64,000 nucleotides of DNA from JAWVEV01 sp033856535 (lineage in GTDB: Bacteria > Actinomycetota > Thermoleophilia > Miltoncostaeales > Miltoncostaeaceae). The stretch spans positions 1 to 64,000 of the forward strand of contig JAWVEV010000098.1 of NCBI GenBank assembly GCA_033856535.1. The letters are read 5' to 3'. This document shows positions 33,727-42,356 of this stretch, piece after piece. Each line of letters begins with the position of its first letter. The first letter of the stretch is position 1. A model generated the notes under the pieces. That model did not search any database. It was not told where the DNA came from and saw nothing but the letters and a program-made list of their open reading frames with translations. The position numbers and the translations under genes were made by a program.

Positions 33727-34560
33727 TCAGGCGGCCGCGAAGACCCCCCGGCCCAGCGCCAGCGTCCCGGCCTCGAGGCCCGCCGCGAGGTTCTGCATCT
33801 TCGGCATGAGGTCCTCGACGAGCGCGCGCATGCCGGGTGGCGTCGCGCCGGCTCCGGCCAGCTGCATGCGCCTGAAGCCCTCGAGCCCCTCCGCGGTCGC
33901 GTCCTCCCAGGCCAGCTCGCGGAAGCGCGCCGCCGTGACGAGCGCCCGTTGCTCCTCGGCGGTCCGCAGCGCGCTGATCGCCGGGTCGTCGGCCCAGGGG
34001 AGCGGGTAGCGCGGCGGCCCGTCGGGGCCGGCGAGCACGTCGTACAGCGCCAGGCGGCCGCCCGGCGCGCACACCCGCCGCATCTCGGCGTAGAGGCGCT
34101 CCCGGTCGGCGATGTTCATCGACGCGTGCTGGGTCCAGACCAGGTCGAACGCGCCGTCGGGGAACGGCATGTCGAGCGCGTTCCCCTGCACCACCTCGAC
34201 GACCTCCGACAGCCCGGTGCGGGCCGTGAGCTCCACCGCCAGCCGGCAGAACTCCTCGGTCAGGTCGAGCGCGGTGACGCGGCAGCCGAAGCGGCGCGCG
34301 AGCAGACGGGCCGGGCCGCCGACGCCCGCCCCCACGTCGAGGACCCGCATGCCCTCGCCGGGCGCGGCCAGCTCGGCGAGCCGCAGGGTGGCGGGGCGGG
34401 CGCCGACGTGGAACTCCTCGTAGGGCTCCAGCACCTCGGGGTCGATCGGGCCGTCGGTGCCCACGGCGTCGTGGATCGCCTCGCCCAAGAGGCGCATGGG
34501 GCCGGAGCGGCCGTAGTGGGCATCGACCGCCGCGGCGGCGGCCGGGTCCCGCGGGCTCAG
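33727..34560 (-). CDS. Class I SAM-dependent methyltransferase
   Basis: 277 aa. Motif I VLDVGAGVGGPARLLA, acidic LDLTEEF, VVQGNALDMPFPDGAFDLVW and CAPGGRLALYDVL are those of UbiE/sterol-type methyltransferases. Substrate unknown. Likely start is CTG 34560, overlapping the TGA of the upstream gene as CTGA, with GGAAAGAG 8 nt upstream; no ATG, GTG or TTG is available nearby until an internal ATG about 60 nt downstream. Confidence 0.82.
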   Translation of the reverse strand: MSPRDPAAAAAVDAHYGRSGPMRLLGEAIHDAVGTDGPIDPEVLEPYEEFHVGARPATLRLAELAAPGEGMRVLDVGAGVGGPARLLARRFGCRVTALDLTEEFCRLAVELTARTGLSEVVEVVQGNALDMPFPDGAFDLVWTQHASMNIADRERLYAEMRRVCAPGGRLALYDVLAGPDGPPRYPLPWADDPAISALRTAEEQRALVTAARFRELAWEDATAEGLEGFRRMQLAGAGATPPGMRALVEDLMPKMQNLAAGLEAGTLALGRGVFAAA

Positions 34561-34880
34561 GTCTGGAAGCTCTTTCCGCAGCCGCAGGAGGAGGTGGCGT
34601 TCGGGTTGTTGATGATGAACCCGGCGCCCTGGAAGCCCTCCTCGTAGTCGAGCTGGACGCCCAGGAGGTACGGGAGGCTGAAGCGATCGAGGATCACCCG
34701 CACGCCGGCGGCGCTCTCGATGATCTCGTCCCCGTCGCGGGGCTCGGACAGGGCCAGGGCGTACTCGAAGCCCGAGCAGCCGCCCGGGACGACCTCGAGC
34801 CGCAGCCCGGCGCCCGCGTCGGCCTCCTCGGCGAGGAGCGTCCGCAGCTTGTCGGTGGCCTGCTCGGTCAGCGTGACCAT
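34557..34880 (-). CDS. A-type iron-sulfur carrier (IscA/ErpA/HesB family)
   Basis: 107 aa. LTEQATDKLRTLLAEE, the first ligand in VVPGGCSGFEYAL and the C-terminal SSCGCGKSF supply the three conserved Cys that carry an Fe-S cluster to apo-proteins. FSLPYLLGVQLDYEEGFQGAGF is diagnostic. No isc/suf genes are adjacent. The stop overlaps the downstream methyltransferase CTG. Confidence 0.93.
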   Translation of the reverse strand: MVTLTEQATDKLRTLLAEEADAGAGLRLEVVPGGCSGFEYALALSEPRDGDEIIESAAGVRVILDRFSLPYLLGVQLDYEEGFQGAGFIINNPNATSSCGCGKSFQT

Positions 34881-34993
34881 GTGGCTCCTCCCTCCGTCGG
34901 CGTGTCCGTGCGCTGTGGTCCAGTGTCGCAGAGGCCTCCGGCGGCCGCAAGGTCGTTCACCCGTGAACGATGTGGCGATCGGGCCGGCCCTGG

Positions 34994-34999
34994 TACCGT
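34994..34999 (+). promoter_or_regulatory. -10 box TACCGT, leaderless membrane-protein gene
   Basis: TACCGT is followed by 6 nt and GTG 35006. Confidence 0.5.
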
Positions 35000-35005
35000 C
35001 AGATC

Positions 35006-35515
35006 GTGACCGCGACGGCCTCCTCGTCCACCCCCCGCCGGGGGCTCGTGGGACGCTTCGTCTACGACCGCGACGGCCGGCTGCACACCGTGCGCCTGCT
35101 AGGCGGCGTGGTCGCGGCCATCGCGCTGATCTCGTTTGCGACCTTCGCCGGCCTGCTCATGGCGGGCGCCGGCAGCCCCGCGTCGCTGGCGGTCTGGGTG
35201 CTTGCCGGCTTCATCCTGGTGAAGGTGCCGCTGCTGGCGGTGCTCTGGTGGATCCTGCTGCGCCGCGACCCGGAGCAGCGCTCGGCGGACTGGAGCACGG
35301 ACGAGGCGACCGAGATCCTGGACTACCTCGAGGCGCAGGCGGCCGAGGCCGCCGGCCGCCCCGACGCCGCGGCGCGGCTGGCGTACTTCGCCAAGGAGGC
35401 CTGGTTCGTCGCCGACAACGCGGCCGACCGCGACAAGGCCAGCGCGGTCGCGGTGGCCGTGCGCATCCAGGCGATGGCGTCCGAGGTCACCGCCCGGCCC
35501 GGCTCCCCCCGCTAA
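35006..35515 (+). CDS. Hypothetical membrane protein
   Basis: 169 aa. Two central membrane segments (LLGGVVAAIALISFATFAGL and ASLAVWVLAGFILVKVPLLA), then a soluble helical tail ATEILDYLEAQAAEAAGRPD ending in KASAVAVAVRIQAMA. No family is recognised. GTG 35006 is chosen from the -10 spacing; GTG 34970 upstream is an alternative. The TAA stop overlaps the convergent TAG (CTAA). Confidence 0.65.
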   Translation: MTATASSSTPRRGLVGRFVYDRDGRLHTVRLLGGVVAAIALISFATFAGLLMAGAGSPASLAVWVLAGFILVKVPLLAVLWWILLRRDPEQRSADWSTDEATEILDYLEAQAAEAAGRPDAAARLAYFAKEAWFVADNAADRDKASAVAVAVRIQAMASEVTARPGSPR

Positions 35516-35955
35516 CGGCGGAGCAGCAGCACCAGGCTCACCGCCAGCAGCCCGATCGCCACGATCCGCTCGGTCGTGAGCGCGATCGACGGCAGGCCGA
35601 ACCAGCCGAACCGGTCGATCAGCGCGGCCAGGAGGACCTGCCCGACGATCACCGACACGAAGGTGGCCGTGACGCCCAGTCGCGGCGAGGCGACGAGGGT
35701 CGCGAAGACGAAGACCGCCCCGCAGAGACCGCCCAGGTAGGCCCACCACGGGCCGCCGCCGAGCTCGGTGAGCCGTCCCGCGTCGCCCGCCACCACCAGG
35801 GCGCCGAACAGCACGACCGTGCCGATCAGGAACGACACGAACGCGCTGCCGACCGGCGAGCCGAGGATCACGCGCAGCCGCGCGTTGATCGGCGCCTGGG
35901 CGGCGATGAGCGCGCCGCCGACCAGTGGCAGGGCGGCGTACAGGATGCGGGTCAC
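35512..35955 (-). CDS. DMT-superfamily transporter, DUF606/YdcZ type
   Basis: 147 aa with five membrane helices. PLVGGALIAAQAPINARLR, VSFLIGTVVLFG, WWAYLGGLCGAVFVFATLVASPRLG and FVSVIVGQVLLAALIDRFG are characteristic of DUF606 half-size transporters. Such proteins usually work as pairs; only one copy is seen here. GTG start with GGAGG upstream. Substrate unknown. Confidence 0.85.
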   Translation of the reverse strand: MTRILYAALPLVGGALIAAQAPINARLRVILGSPVGSAFVSFLIGTVVLFGALVVAGDAGRLTELGGGPWWAYLGGLCGAVFVFATLVASPRLGVTATFVSVIVGQVLLAALIDRFGWFGLPSIALTTERIVAIGLLAVSLVLLLRR

Positions 35956-36035
35956 GGGGCGGCCTCCGTGTGGGCGGACGGGCGGGCCAGACTAGAACGG
36001 CTCGTCGCCGGCAGGACCGGCGCCGGAACAGCCCT

Positions 36036-36041
36036 TACACT
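36036..36041 (+). promoter_or_regulatory. -10 box TACACT of the marR-type gene
   Basis: TACACT lies 9 nt before ATG 36051 and no ribosome site is visible. Confidence 0.45.
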
Positions 36042-36050
36042 GGCGCACCC

Positions 36051-36530
36051 ATGAGCGACCGTCCGCGCACATCGCCGTCCGGAACGCCCAAGCGCCGGCT
36101 GCTGCCCGACGAGATGGCGGCCTGGCGCGGGTTCCTGCGGATCCACGCGGGGCTGATGCGCCAGCTCGACGCCGAGCTCCTCGAGGAGCACGGCCTGCCG
36201 CTCTCGCACTACGACGTGCTGCTGCAGCTCGCCGAGGTCGGCGGCAGCCTGCGCATGTCCGACCTCGCCAACGCCGTGCTGCTCAGCCGCAGCGGGCTCA
36301 CCCGGCTGGTCGACCAGCTCGAACGTCAGGGGCTGGTGTCGCGCAAGCGCTCGAGCGCCGACGCGCGCGGGGTCGAGGCCATCCTCACCGAGACCGGGTG
36401 GGAGCGGCTGCGCGCCGCCGCCCCCACCCACGTGCGCGGCGTCCGGCGCCTCTTCCTCGCGCCGCTGGGCGCCGAGCGGCAGGCCGCCCTGGCCGAGGCC
36501 TGGGAGACCCTGGACCGCTCCGGGGGCTGA
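36051..36530 (+). CDS. MarR-family regulator (MhqR-like)
   Basis: 159 aa. Winged helix with LPLSHYDVLLQLAEVGGSLRMSDLA, recognition helix LLSRSGLTRLVDQLERQGLV and wing RKRSSADARGVEAILTETG. It converges on a carboxylesterase and a ring-cleaving dioxygenase that resemble the Bacillus MhqD/MhqA proteins controlled by MhqR, so it may sense quinones or phenols. Target operator unproved. Only 7 nt separate it from the convergent gene. Confidence 0.85.
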   Translation: MSDRPRTSPSGTPKRRLLPDEMAAWRGFLRIHAGLMRQLDAELLEEHGLPLSHYDVLLQLAEVGGSLRMSDLANAVLLSRSGLTRLVDQLERQGLVSRKRSSADARGVEAILTETGWERLRAAAPTHVRGVRRLFLAPLGAERQAALAEAWETLDRSGG

Positions 36531-36537
36531 CCGGCAC

Positions 36538-37176
36538 TCAGCCGGCCGTCAGCCCCCGGATGAACTCGGCCGTCACGGCGAGGTCCTCGTGCGTGAGCTC
36601 GTGTCCGGCGGCGACCATGCTCGCCCGCACCGCCGCGCCGGCGCCCTCGAGGGTCTCCACCAGCCCGGCCGTGCTCTCCGGCGAGGAGTAGGAGTCGCGC
36701 CGGCCGGCCGCGACCAGCACGTCGGTGCCGGCGAGGTCCGGGAGCGGATCGGGCACGTACGGGAGCATCGCCCGGAGCAGGACCGCCCCGCGCAGGAGCC
36801 CCGGCCGGCGGTAGAGCAGGCCCACCGCGATGTTCGCCCCGTTGGAGTAGCCGAGGGCGACGATCCGCGAGGGATCGCGGCCGTAGGCCTCCGCCGCCGC
36901 GAGCACGAAGTCCCCGAGCTCGTCGGCCCGGAACCGCAGGTCGTCGAGGTCGAGGTTGCCGACGCCGTGCCGCGCGAAGAAGCGCGGGCTCACCCCGCCC
37001 TCGAGCACCTTCCCCCGCGGGCTGAGGAGCGCCGCCTCGGGCGCCAGCTCGCGCCCGAGGCCGATCAGGTCGTGCTCGTCGCTCCCGGTGCCGTGCAGCA
37101 GCAGGAGCGTCCACGGGGACGTCCCCGGCTCGAACCGGTGGACGAAGCCGAGGTCCGTTTGCTCACTCGCCGCCAT
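36538..37176 (-). CDS. Phospholipase/carboxylesterase (MhqD-like)
   Basis: 212 aa alpha/beta hydrolase of the YpfH/MhqD type: LLLLHGTGSDEHDLIGLGREL, nucleophile GYSNGANIA, Asp in AAGRRDSYS and His in AAGHELTHED. In Bacillus the homologue belongs to a thiol/quinone stress regulon. ATG 37176 with GGGAGGGCGACG upstream overlaps the dioxygenase gene by 14 bp, so the two are co-translated. Confidence 0.87.
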   Translation of the reverse strand: MAASEQTDLGFVHRFEPGTSPWTLLLLHGTGSDEHDLIGLGRELAPEAALLSPRGKVLEGGVSPRFFARHGVGNLDLDDLRFRADELGDFVLAAAEAYGRDPSRIVALGYSNGANIAVGLLYRRPGLLRGAVLLRAMLPYVPDPLPDLAGTDVLVAAGRRDSYSSPESTAGLVETLEGAGAAVRASMVAAGHELTHEDLAVTAEFIRGLTAG

Positions 37177-38122
37177 CGTCGCCCTCCCGCGCGCCGGCAA
37201 GGGCCGCGCGCCGCCAGCGCCGGTGGTCCGGCAGGGGGGTCAGGATGTCGCGCAGCTGGTCGCGGAGCGCCTCGAAGTTCGGCGGCAGCGACAGGGCCTC
37301 CCCCATCGTCTCGGCGGGCTCGTCGGCGGTGAAGCCGGGGCCCATCGTGGCGATCTCGAACAGCACGCCGCTCGGCTCGCGGAAGTAGATCGAGCGGAAG
37401 TAGAAGCGGTCGATCACGGGTGTCGCCCAGGCGCCGGCCGCGGCCACGCGGCGCTGCCAGTCCTCCTGCTCCTCCATCCGCGACGCCCACGCGACGTGGT
37501 GCACCGTGCCGGCGCCGCTGCGGCCCGGGACGGTGGCCTTGTCGTAGAGGATGCGCCCGCCGCGGATGTCGCCGCGGGCCTCCCAGTGGCCGTCCCCGAC
37601 CCGCGCGAAGCCGAGCGTGTCCGCGAGCAGCTCGGCGCTGGCCTCGGGGTCGCGCGTGAGGGCGCGGACGTGGTCGAAGCCCCGCAGGGCGTATTCGTCG
37701 GGGACCTCGGCGGCGCGCGCGATCAGGGGCCGGTCGGGCGTCTCGACGACCGCCAGGTGGTGCTCCAGCCCCTCCGGATCGGCGAAGACCAGGCCGCCGG
37801 CCTCGCGGCGCGTCGCCACGCCCTCGTCGCCCAGGCGGTCGCTCCAGAAGCCGAGCGCGTCCTCGGAGCCGACCCGCCAGCCGATGCGGTGGATCATCCC
37901 GGCGCCGGCGCGCCCCGGCGCCGCGCCCGGGTACTCGAAGAAGGTCAGGTCCGAGCCCGGGCTGCCCTCCTCGTCGGCGTAGAACAGGTGGTAGACGGAC
38001 GGGTCGTCCTGGTTCACCGTCTTCTTGACCAGCCGCAGGCCGAGCACGCGCGCGTAGAAGTCCACGTTGCGCGGCGCGTCGCCGGTGATGGCGGAGATGT
38101 GGTGGATGCCCTCGAGCTTCAT
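37163..38122 (-). CDS. Ring-cleaving dioxygenase (VOC, MhqA/MhqO-like)
   Basis: 319 aa, tandem VOC domains. LEGIHHISAITGDAPRNVDFYARVLG, LVKKTVNQDDPSVYHLFYAD and the second-domain GFDHVRALTRDP, VHHVAWAS are hallmarks of the MhqA/MhqO family. Fe(II) ligands are expected at the His of HH near the start, the His of VHHVA and the Glu of GVLFEIAT. It would cleave hydroquinones. First gene of the pair with the carboxylesterase. Confidence 0.88.
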   Translation of the reverse strand: MKLEGIHHISAITGDAPRNVDFYARVLGLRLVKKTVNQDDPSVYHLFYADEEGSPGSDLTFFEYPGAAPGRAGAGMIHRIGWRVGSEDALGFWSDRLGDEGVATRREAGGLVFADPEGLEHHLAVVETPDRPLIARAAEVPDEYALRGFDHVRALTRDPEASAELLADTLGFARVGDGHWEARGDIRGGRILYDKATVPGRSGAGTVHHVAWASRMEEQEDWQRRVAAAGAWATPVIDRFYFRSIYFREPSGVLFEIATMGPGFTADEPAETMGEALSLPPNFEALRDQLRDILTPLPDHRRWRRAALAGAREGDDGGE

Positions 38123-38150
38123 GGCCGCTCCTCGATCGGGGGCCGTCTGT

Positions 38151-38171
38151 TAGTTGCAGACGCAATGATAG
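38151..38171 (-). promoter_or_regulatory. Promoter/operator of the dioxygenase operon
   Basis: On the minus strand TATCAT (38171-38166) resembles a -10 box. The inverted repeat TTGC-AGAC-GCAA (38154-38165) lies over the likely +1 and could bind the MarR-type protein. Confidence 0.35.
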
Positions 38172-38214
38172 CACCGCCTCGCAACGATCGCTCGGGCTCT
38201 CCGCAGGGCGGGCG

Positions 38215-40071
38215 TCAGCGCCGGGCGCGCACCGTGAACGGCTTGCCCGGCTTGGCGCGCCCGTTCTCGCGTGCCACCACCCGGAACGTGTAGCGGCCGG
38301 GAGTCAGCAGCCGCACCGCCAGGCGCGTCCGGCGGCCGGTCACCCGCCGGGTGAGCACGGTGGCGTAACGGGTGTTGCGGCGCATCTGCAGGCTGACGCG
38401 CTCCCGCGCGAGGGCGCGGCTGAAGGTCACCCGCACCGCGAGCAGCTCCCCCGCCCGCATCCGGGCACGGGCGCGGATGCCGAACCGCAGCGGCGGCCCC
38501 GCGGGAGTCGACGCCGGCTGGCGGGAATCGGTCTGCTCGGAGCCCGGCGTCGGGCCGGGGTCGGACGGGCGCTTCGGCGGCGGGGGGACGCCCGCCGCCG
38601 GCACGACGGCCGCGCTCACCGACGCGCTGGCGCCGCCGCCGTTGCTGGCCAGGACCCGGCAGGCGATGGACAGGCCGACGTCCGCCGGCGTGGGCGCGTA
38701 GGTGGTGCTGGTGGCCCCGGCGATCGGGGCGCCGTCGCGCAGCCACTGCCAGGTGAGCGAGCTCGCGCCGGCCCAGGCGCCCGGCGAGCACGACAGCACC
38801 CCGCCCACGCCGGCGGCACCGGTGACCTGCGGCGGCGCGACCGCGAGCGGCGGGGTCGCGCCGGCCGGCCCGAGCGCGGTGACCGTGAAGGTCTTCGGCT
38901 CGGAGAGCCCGCCGCCGGGCGGCCCGGTGGAGACCGTGACCTGAGCCGTGCCCGGCCCGGCGACGTCGGCCGCGTCGATCTGGGCGGTGAGCTCGACCGA
39001 CGAGACGAAGGCGGTCGGCCGGTCGACGCCGTTCCAGCGGACGACCGAGCCGGGCTGGAAGCCGGTGCCCCGCACCGTGAGCGAGAAGACGCCGCTTCCG
39101 GCGGACGCCGAGTCGGGCGCCAGCGACTGCAGCACCGGGATCGGGAGCGGCTGGCGCGGCTGCCAGTCGGGCTGGGTCCCGCCGCCGATCGTGATCTGCA
39201 CCGGCGCGGACCCATCGGCGCCCATGGTCCAGATCTCGTCGGTCCCGCTGGCGGCGGAGACGTACGCGAGGCGGCTGCCGTCGGGGGACCAGGCCGGGTC
39301 GCGGGCGTCGCCGGTCGCGATCACGGCGCGGCCGGTGCCGTCGGCGTTCATCACCGTGAGGCCGATCTGCGGGTCCTCGAGGCAGGGGCCCGGGCGGAGA
39401 TAGCAGACGTGCCCCGGGCCCGGCGAGGTGACGAAGGCCAGCCGGGTGCCGTCGGGCGACCACGAGGGCGAGCGCGTGTCCTGGTCCGCGCGGAAGGCGT
39501 AGTCGATGGCCGCGCCCGACGGCGAGGTGACGTGGATCTGCATCGCGCCGGTCGCGATGGGCGTCTCGTAGGCGATCCAGTCGCCCTTCGGCGCCCAGTC
39601 CGGCGAGGAGGCGTTGCCGAGACCGGGGATCGGCGTCGCCGTCCCGGCCGGCAGGGTGATCGACGAGAGCGGCCGGCAGGCCGGCGGGACGCACGGCGGC
39701 GCCGGCAGCGGGTCGACGTAGACCAGCCCGCTGCCGCTGGGCGACCAGGCCGGCGCTTCACCGGCCCGGAGCGGCTGGGGGGCGCCGCCGGCGTCGCCGA
39801 GCGTGTGGATCACGCGCCCGACGACGGTGCCGCGGTCGAAGACCAGCGAGCGGCCGTCCGGCGCCCAGCGCGGGGACGCGTCGACCTCGGGGCCGACGGT
39901 CAGCGGCCGGGGACTCGTGCCGTCGGGCGAGGCCGCCCAGATGTCCCCCGCCCGCACGAAGGCGATGTCCCCCTGCACGCCGGGGAACGTCGCGACGGCG
40001 CGCGCGGGCAGGCCCAGGCACACGGCGAGGAGGGCCACGAGGATGGCGGTGAGGGCTCTGACTGCGGGCAC
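38215..40071 (-). CDS. Secreted PD40/TolB-like repeat protein with IPT and Ig-like domains
   Basis: 618 aa. Signal peptide (LTAILVALLAVCLGLPARA), then five to six PD40 blades with W-x-PDG motifs (RWAPDGRSLVF, SWSPDGTRLAF, AWSPDGSRLAYV) forming a TolB-like propeller. An IPT/TIG domain (LQSLAPDSASAGSGVFSLTVRGTGF) follows, then an Ig-like repeat with WQWLRDGAPIAGATSTTY and a basic C-terminal domain. Likely extracellular binding protein. GTG 40071 puts the signal peptide at the N-terminus; GTG 40104 is an alternative. Confidence 0.82.
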   Translation of the reverse strand: MPAVRALTAILVALLAVCLGLPARAVATFPGVQGDIAFVRAGDIWAASPDGTSPRPLTVGPEVDASPRWAPDGRSLVFDRGTVVGRVIHTLGDAGGAPQPLRAGEAPAWSPSGSGLVYVDPLPAPPCVPPACRPLSSITLPAGTATPIPGLGNASSPDWAPKGDWIAYETPIATGAMQIHVTSPSGAAIDYAFRADQDTRSPSWSPDGTRLAFVTSPGPGHVCYLRPGPCLEDPQIGLTVMNADGTGRAVIATGDARDPAWSPDGSRLAYVSAASGTDEIWTMGADGSAPVQITIGGGTQPDWQPRQPLPIPVLQSLAPDSASAGSGVFSLTVRGTGFQPGSVVRWNGVDRPTAFVSSVELTAQIDAADVAGPGTAQVTVSTGPPGGGLSEPKTFTVTALGPAGATPPLAVAPPQVTGAAGVGGVLSCSPGAWAGASSLTWQWLRDGAPIAGATSTTYAPTPADVGLSIACRVLASNGGGASASVSAAVVPAAGVPPPPKRPSDPGPTPGSEQTDSRQPASTPAGPPLRFGIRARARMRAGELLAVRVTFSRALARERVSLQMRRNTRYATVLTRRVTGRRTRLAVRLLTPGRYTFRVVARENGRAKPGKPFTVRARR

Positions 40072-40219
40072 GGCGGCACGTCCGGGTCCGGCGGGCAGGG
40101 CCACCGTACGTTCGCTCCGCGACGCCCGGCAAGCGCCGGCGGTGGCGGGGGGTACTGAGTAGGAGCTTCCGCAGAGTTGCGGCCCGTGCGGGCGAAATCG
40201 GGCCTGCCATCATGCCCCG

Positions 40220-41029
40220 GTGGCCACCCTCCCCGGCTTCACCCGGCAGCACCGGGGCGGTTCCGGCTCGCCGCTCGTCGCGCTGCACGGGTTCACCGAC
40301 ACCTGGCGCACCTGGGAGCTCGTGCTCCCGACGCTCGAGCGCCACCACGACGTGCTCGCCCCCACCCTGCCGGGGCACGCCGGCGGCCCGCCGCTCCCCG
40401 AGCCGGTGAGCACGGCCGCCATGGTCGACGCCGTCGAGCGGGCGATGGACGCGGCCGGCTTCGCGACCGCGCACCTGGTCGGCAACTCGATGGGCGGCTA
40501 CATCGCCCTGCATCTGGCGGCGCGCGGCAGGGCCCGGTCGGTGGTCGCCCTCGCTCCGGCCGGCGGCTGGGCCGAGGGCGATACGTCCGACCGCGAGACG
40601 CTGGCCCACTTCACCTCCCTGCGCGAGCCGCTGCGGGCGGCCGCGGCGAACGCCGACGCGATCGTGGCCACGCCCGGGGGCCGCCGGAGGGCGAGCGAGT
40701 TCACCGCGGTCCGCTGGGAGCACATCCCGCCGGCGCTGCTCGCCCACCAGATGCGCGGCGCCGCGGCCTGCGACGCCGTGGGGCCGATGGTCGAGAACGC
40801 ACTGCGGGAAGGGTGGGCGCTCGATGCCGAGCGCGTGACCTGCCCGGTGCGGGTGATCTGGGGCACCGAGGACCGCCTGCTCCCCTGGCCGGGAGCGGCA
40901 GCGCGCTACCGGACCGCCTGGCTCCCCCGGGCGGACTGGGTCGAGTTGGAGGACGTCGGCCACTGCCCCCAGCTCGACGTCCCCCTCGAGACGGCCCACC
41001 TCATCCTGGGCGTGACGGCCGGCCGGTGA
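40220..41029 (+). CDS. Alpha/beta hydrolase
   Basis: 269 aa. VALHGFTDTWRTW, nucleophile GNSMGGYIA, Asp in WGTEDRLLPW and His in VGHCPQLD complete a catalytic triad. Close to MhpC/haloperoxidase-like esterases; substrate unknown. GTG 40220 directly precedes homology. The stop is 7 nt from the convergent globin. Confidence 0.87.
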   Translation: MATLPGFTRQHRGGSGSPLVALHGFTDTWRTWELVLPTLERHHDVLAPTLPGHAGGPPLPEPVSTAAMVDAVERAMDAAGFATAHLVGNSMGGYIALHLAARGRARSVVALAPAGGWAEGDTSDRETLAHFTSLREPLRAAAANADAIVATPGGRRRASEFTAVRWEHIPPALLAHQMRGAAACDAVGPMVENALREGWALDAERVTCPVRVIWGTEDRLLPWPGAAARYRTAWLPRADWVELEDVGHCPQLDVPLETAHLILGVTAGR

Positions 41030-41036
41030 CCCCGGC

Positions 41037-41399
41037 TCAGGCGGCGCGCGCGGCCACGATGTCCGCCTTCAGCGGCATCAGCCGCGCCCCGATCGCGCCG
41101 ATCGTGAGCTCGGGCACGCCGAGCCCCTCCAGGGTCGCGACAAGGTGGCTCACGACCCGGTCGAACGCGTCGGGGGTGACCGCCAGCCGCGCGTGGGCGT
41201 CGCGCATGGAGCGGCCGGCATACATCTCAGGCCCGCCGAGGGCCGCGGCGATGAAGCTGCGCTGGTGGGTCTTGAGGCGCCCGGTGTCGACCCCCTCGAA
41301 GTACGGGGCGAGCGTCGCGTCTCCGAGCACCCGCTCGTAGAAGTCGTCCACCGCGGCCGCCACCGCCGCCGCCCCGCCGATCTCGTCGTAGATGGCCAT
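41037..41399 (-). CDS. Truncated haemoglobin, group I
   Basis: 120 aa. IYDEIGGAAAVAAAVDDFYERVLGD, the proximal region LKTHQRSFIAAALGGPEMYAGRSMRDAHARL and the C-terminal helix are those of GlbN/trHbN. The proximal His is in MRDAHARL; the B10 Tyr is in DFYERV. Role: O2 binding or NO dioxygenation. ATG 41399 has GGGGAGG upstream. Confidence 0.92.
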   Translation of the reverse strand: MAIYDEIGGAAAVAAAVDDFYERVLGDATLAPYFEGVDTGRLKTHQRSFIAAALGGPEMYAGRSMRDAHARLAVTPDAFDRVVSHLVATLEGLGVPELTIGAIGARLMPLKADIVAARAA

Positions 41400-41492
41400 C
41401 GCGCCTCCCCGTCGAGGTGGGTGACGCGCCGGACCGGCTCCGGCGCAGCTCGACCGTAGATCCCGACCCATCGCGGATGGCATGTCCCAGCC

Positions 41493-42356
41493 CTACGAGA
41501 TCGGGCCTTCGCGTTTGTGATCCGCGCGCGCGAACGCGGCGGCGTACACCAGATAGGCGTAGGGATCCTCGATCGTCCAGACCCAGGGCGCGGACCGGCG
41601 GAGCGACGCCGGCGCGAGGTCGGGCAGCGCGGCCATGTCGGCCAGGACGTCGCGCGGGCGGGTGCCGGCGAAGTAGTCGCCGACGGCGCAGCACTCGGCG
41701 AGCACGGCGCCGGGCCGGCGGGCCTCCGGGCCGCAGAGGGCCCCCGTCTGGGCGCTCGACACCAGGTCGGTGACGAGGATCGCGCGCGCGCCCGGCGCGA
41801 GGAGCCGCCGCATCAGCGTCAGATGACGCCGGCGCACGCAGCCGGCCGCGCCCCCCGGCGCCGGGTCGCTCGCGATCAGCTGGGTGAGGAGCGTCGCCGA
41901 GAGCACGACGGAGGCCGCCCGCCCGGCGTCCCCGAGGACCCGCCGGGCGGTCGCGCCGTCGGCGACGCCCAGGTCGAGCGCGTGCCGGCTCAGCCGCGCC
42001 CGCGCCCCCCGCCCCAGCGGGCGCGCCGCCCGCGCCATGGCCGCGGCGTCGATGTCGACCAGCGTCACGGCCGCGAAGGCCTCCGACAACTCGGTCAGGT
42101 CGACGTCGTTGCAGTTGCCGGCGCCCAGGATCACCAGATGCTCCCGGCCAGCGGCGGCCGCGGCCGCGCGGAGCAGGCCCATCACGCGCTCCCGGTGGGG
42201 CCGGTACGCCTCCCCGAGGCCGGCGGTCAGGGCGTTCAGGGTCGCGTTCAGCTCGATCTCGGCGTGGAGCGCGGCCCGTCCGCGGCCGCGCCGCAGGAGC
42301 CGGGCCCCGCCGAGGGCCGGCCGGGCCCGGGGGCCGAGCCGGACCGTGGCCACCAT
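41493..42356 (-). CDS. SAM-methyltransferase-like protein of the ECF locus
   Basis: 287 aa. VILGAGNCNDVDLTELSEAF and VTLVDIDAAAMARA form a Rossmann SAM-binding start; LAPGARAILVTDLVSS and the C-terminal WTIEDPYAYLVYAAAF follow. Proteins with GAGNCND are often annotated as class I methyltransferases; substrate unknown. ATG 42356 overlaps the stop of the upstream secreted-protein gene (TGATG), making it the third gene of a minus-strand operon. Confidence 0.72.
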   Translation of the reverse strand: MVATVRLGPRARPALGGARLLRRGRGRAALHAEIELNATLNALTAGLGEAYRPHRERVMGLLRAAAAAAGREHLVILGAGNCNDVDLTELSEAFAAVTLVDIDAAAMARAARPLGRGARARLSRHALDLGVADGATARRVLGDAGRAASVVLSATLLTQLIASDPAPGGAAGCVRRRHLTLMRRLLAPGARAILVTDLVSSAQTGALCGPEARRPGAVLAECCAVGDYFAGTRPRDVLADMAALPDLAPASLRRSAPWVWTIEDPYAYLVYAAAFARADHKREGPIS

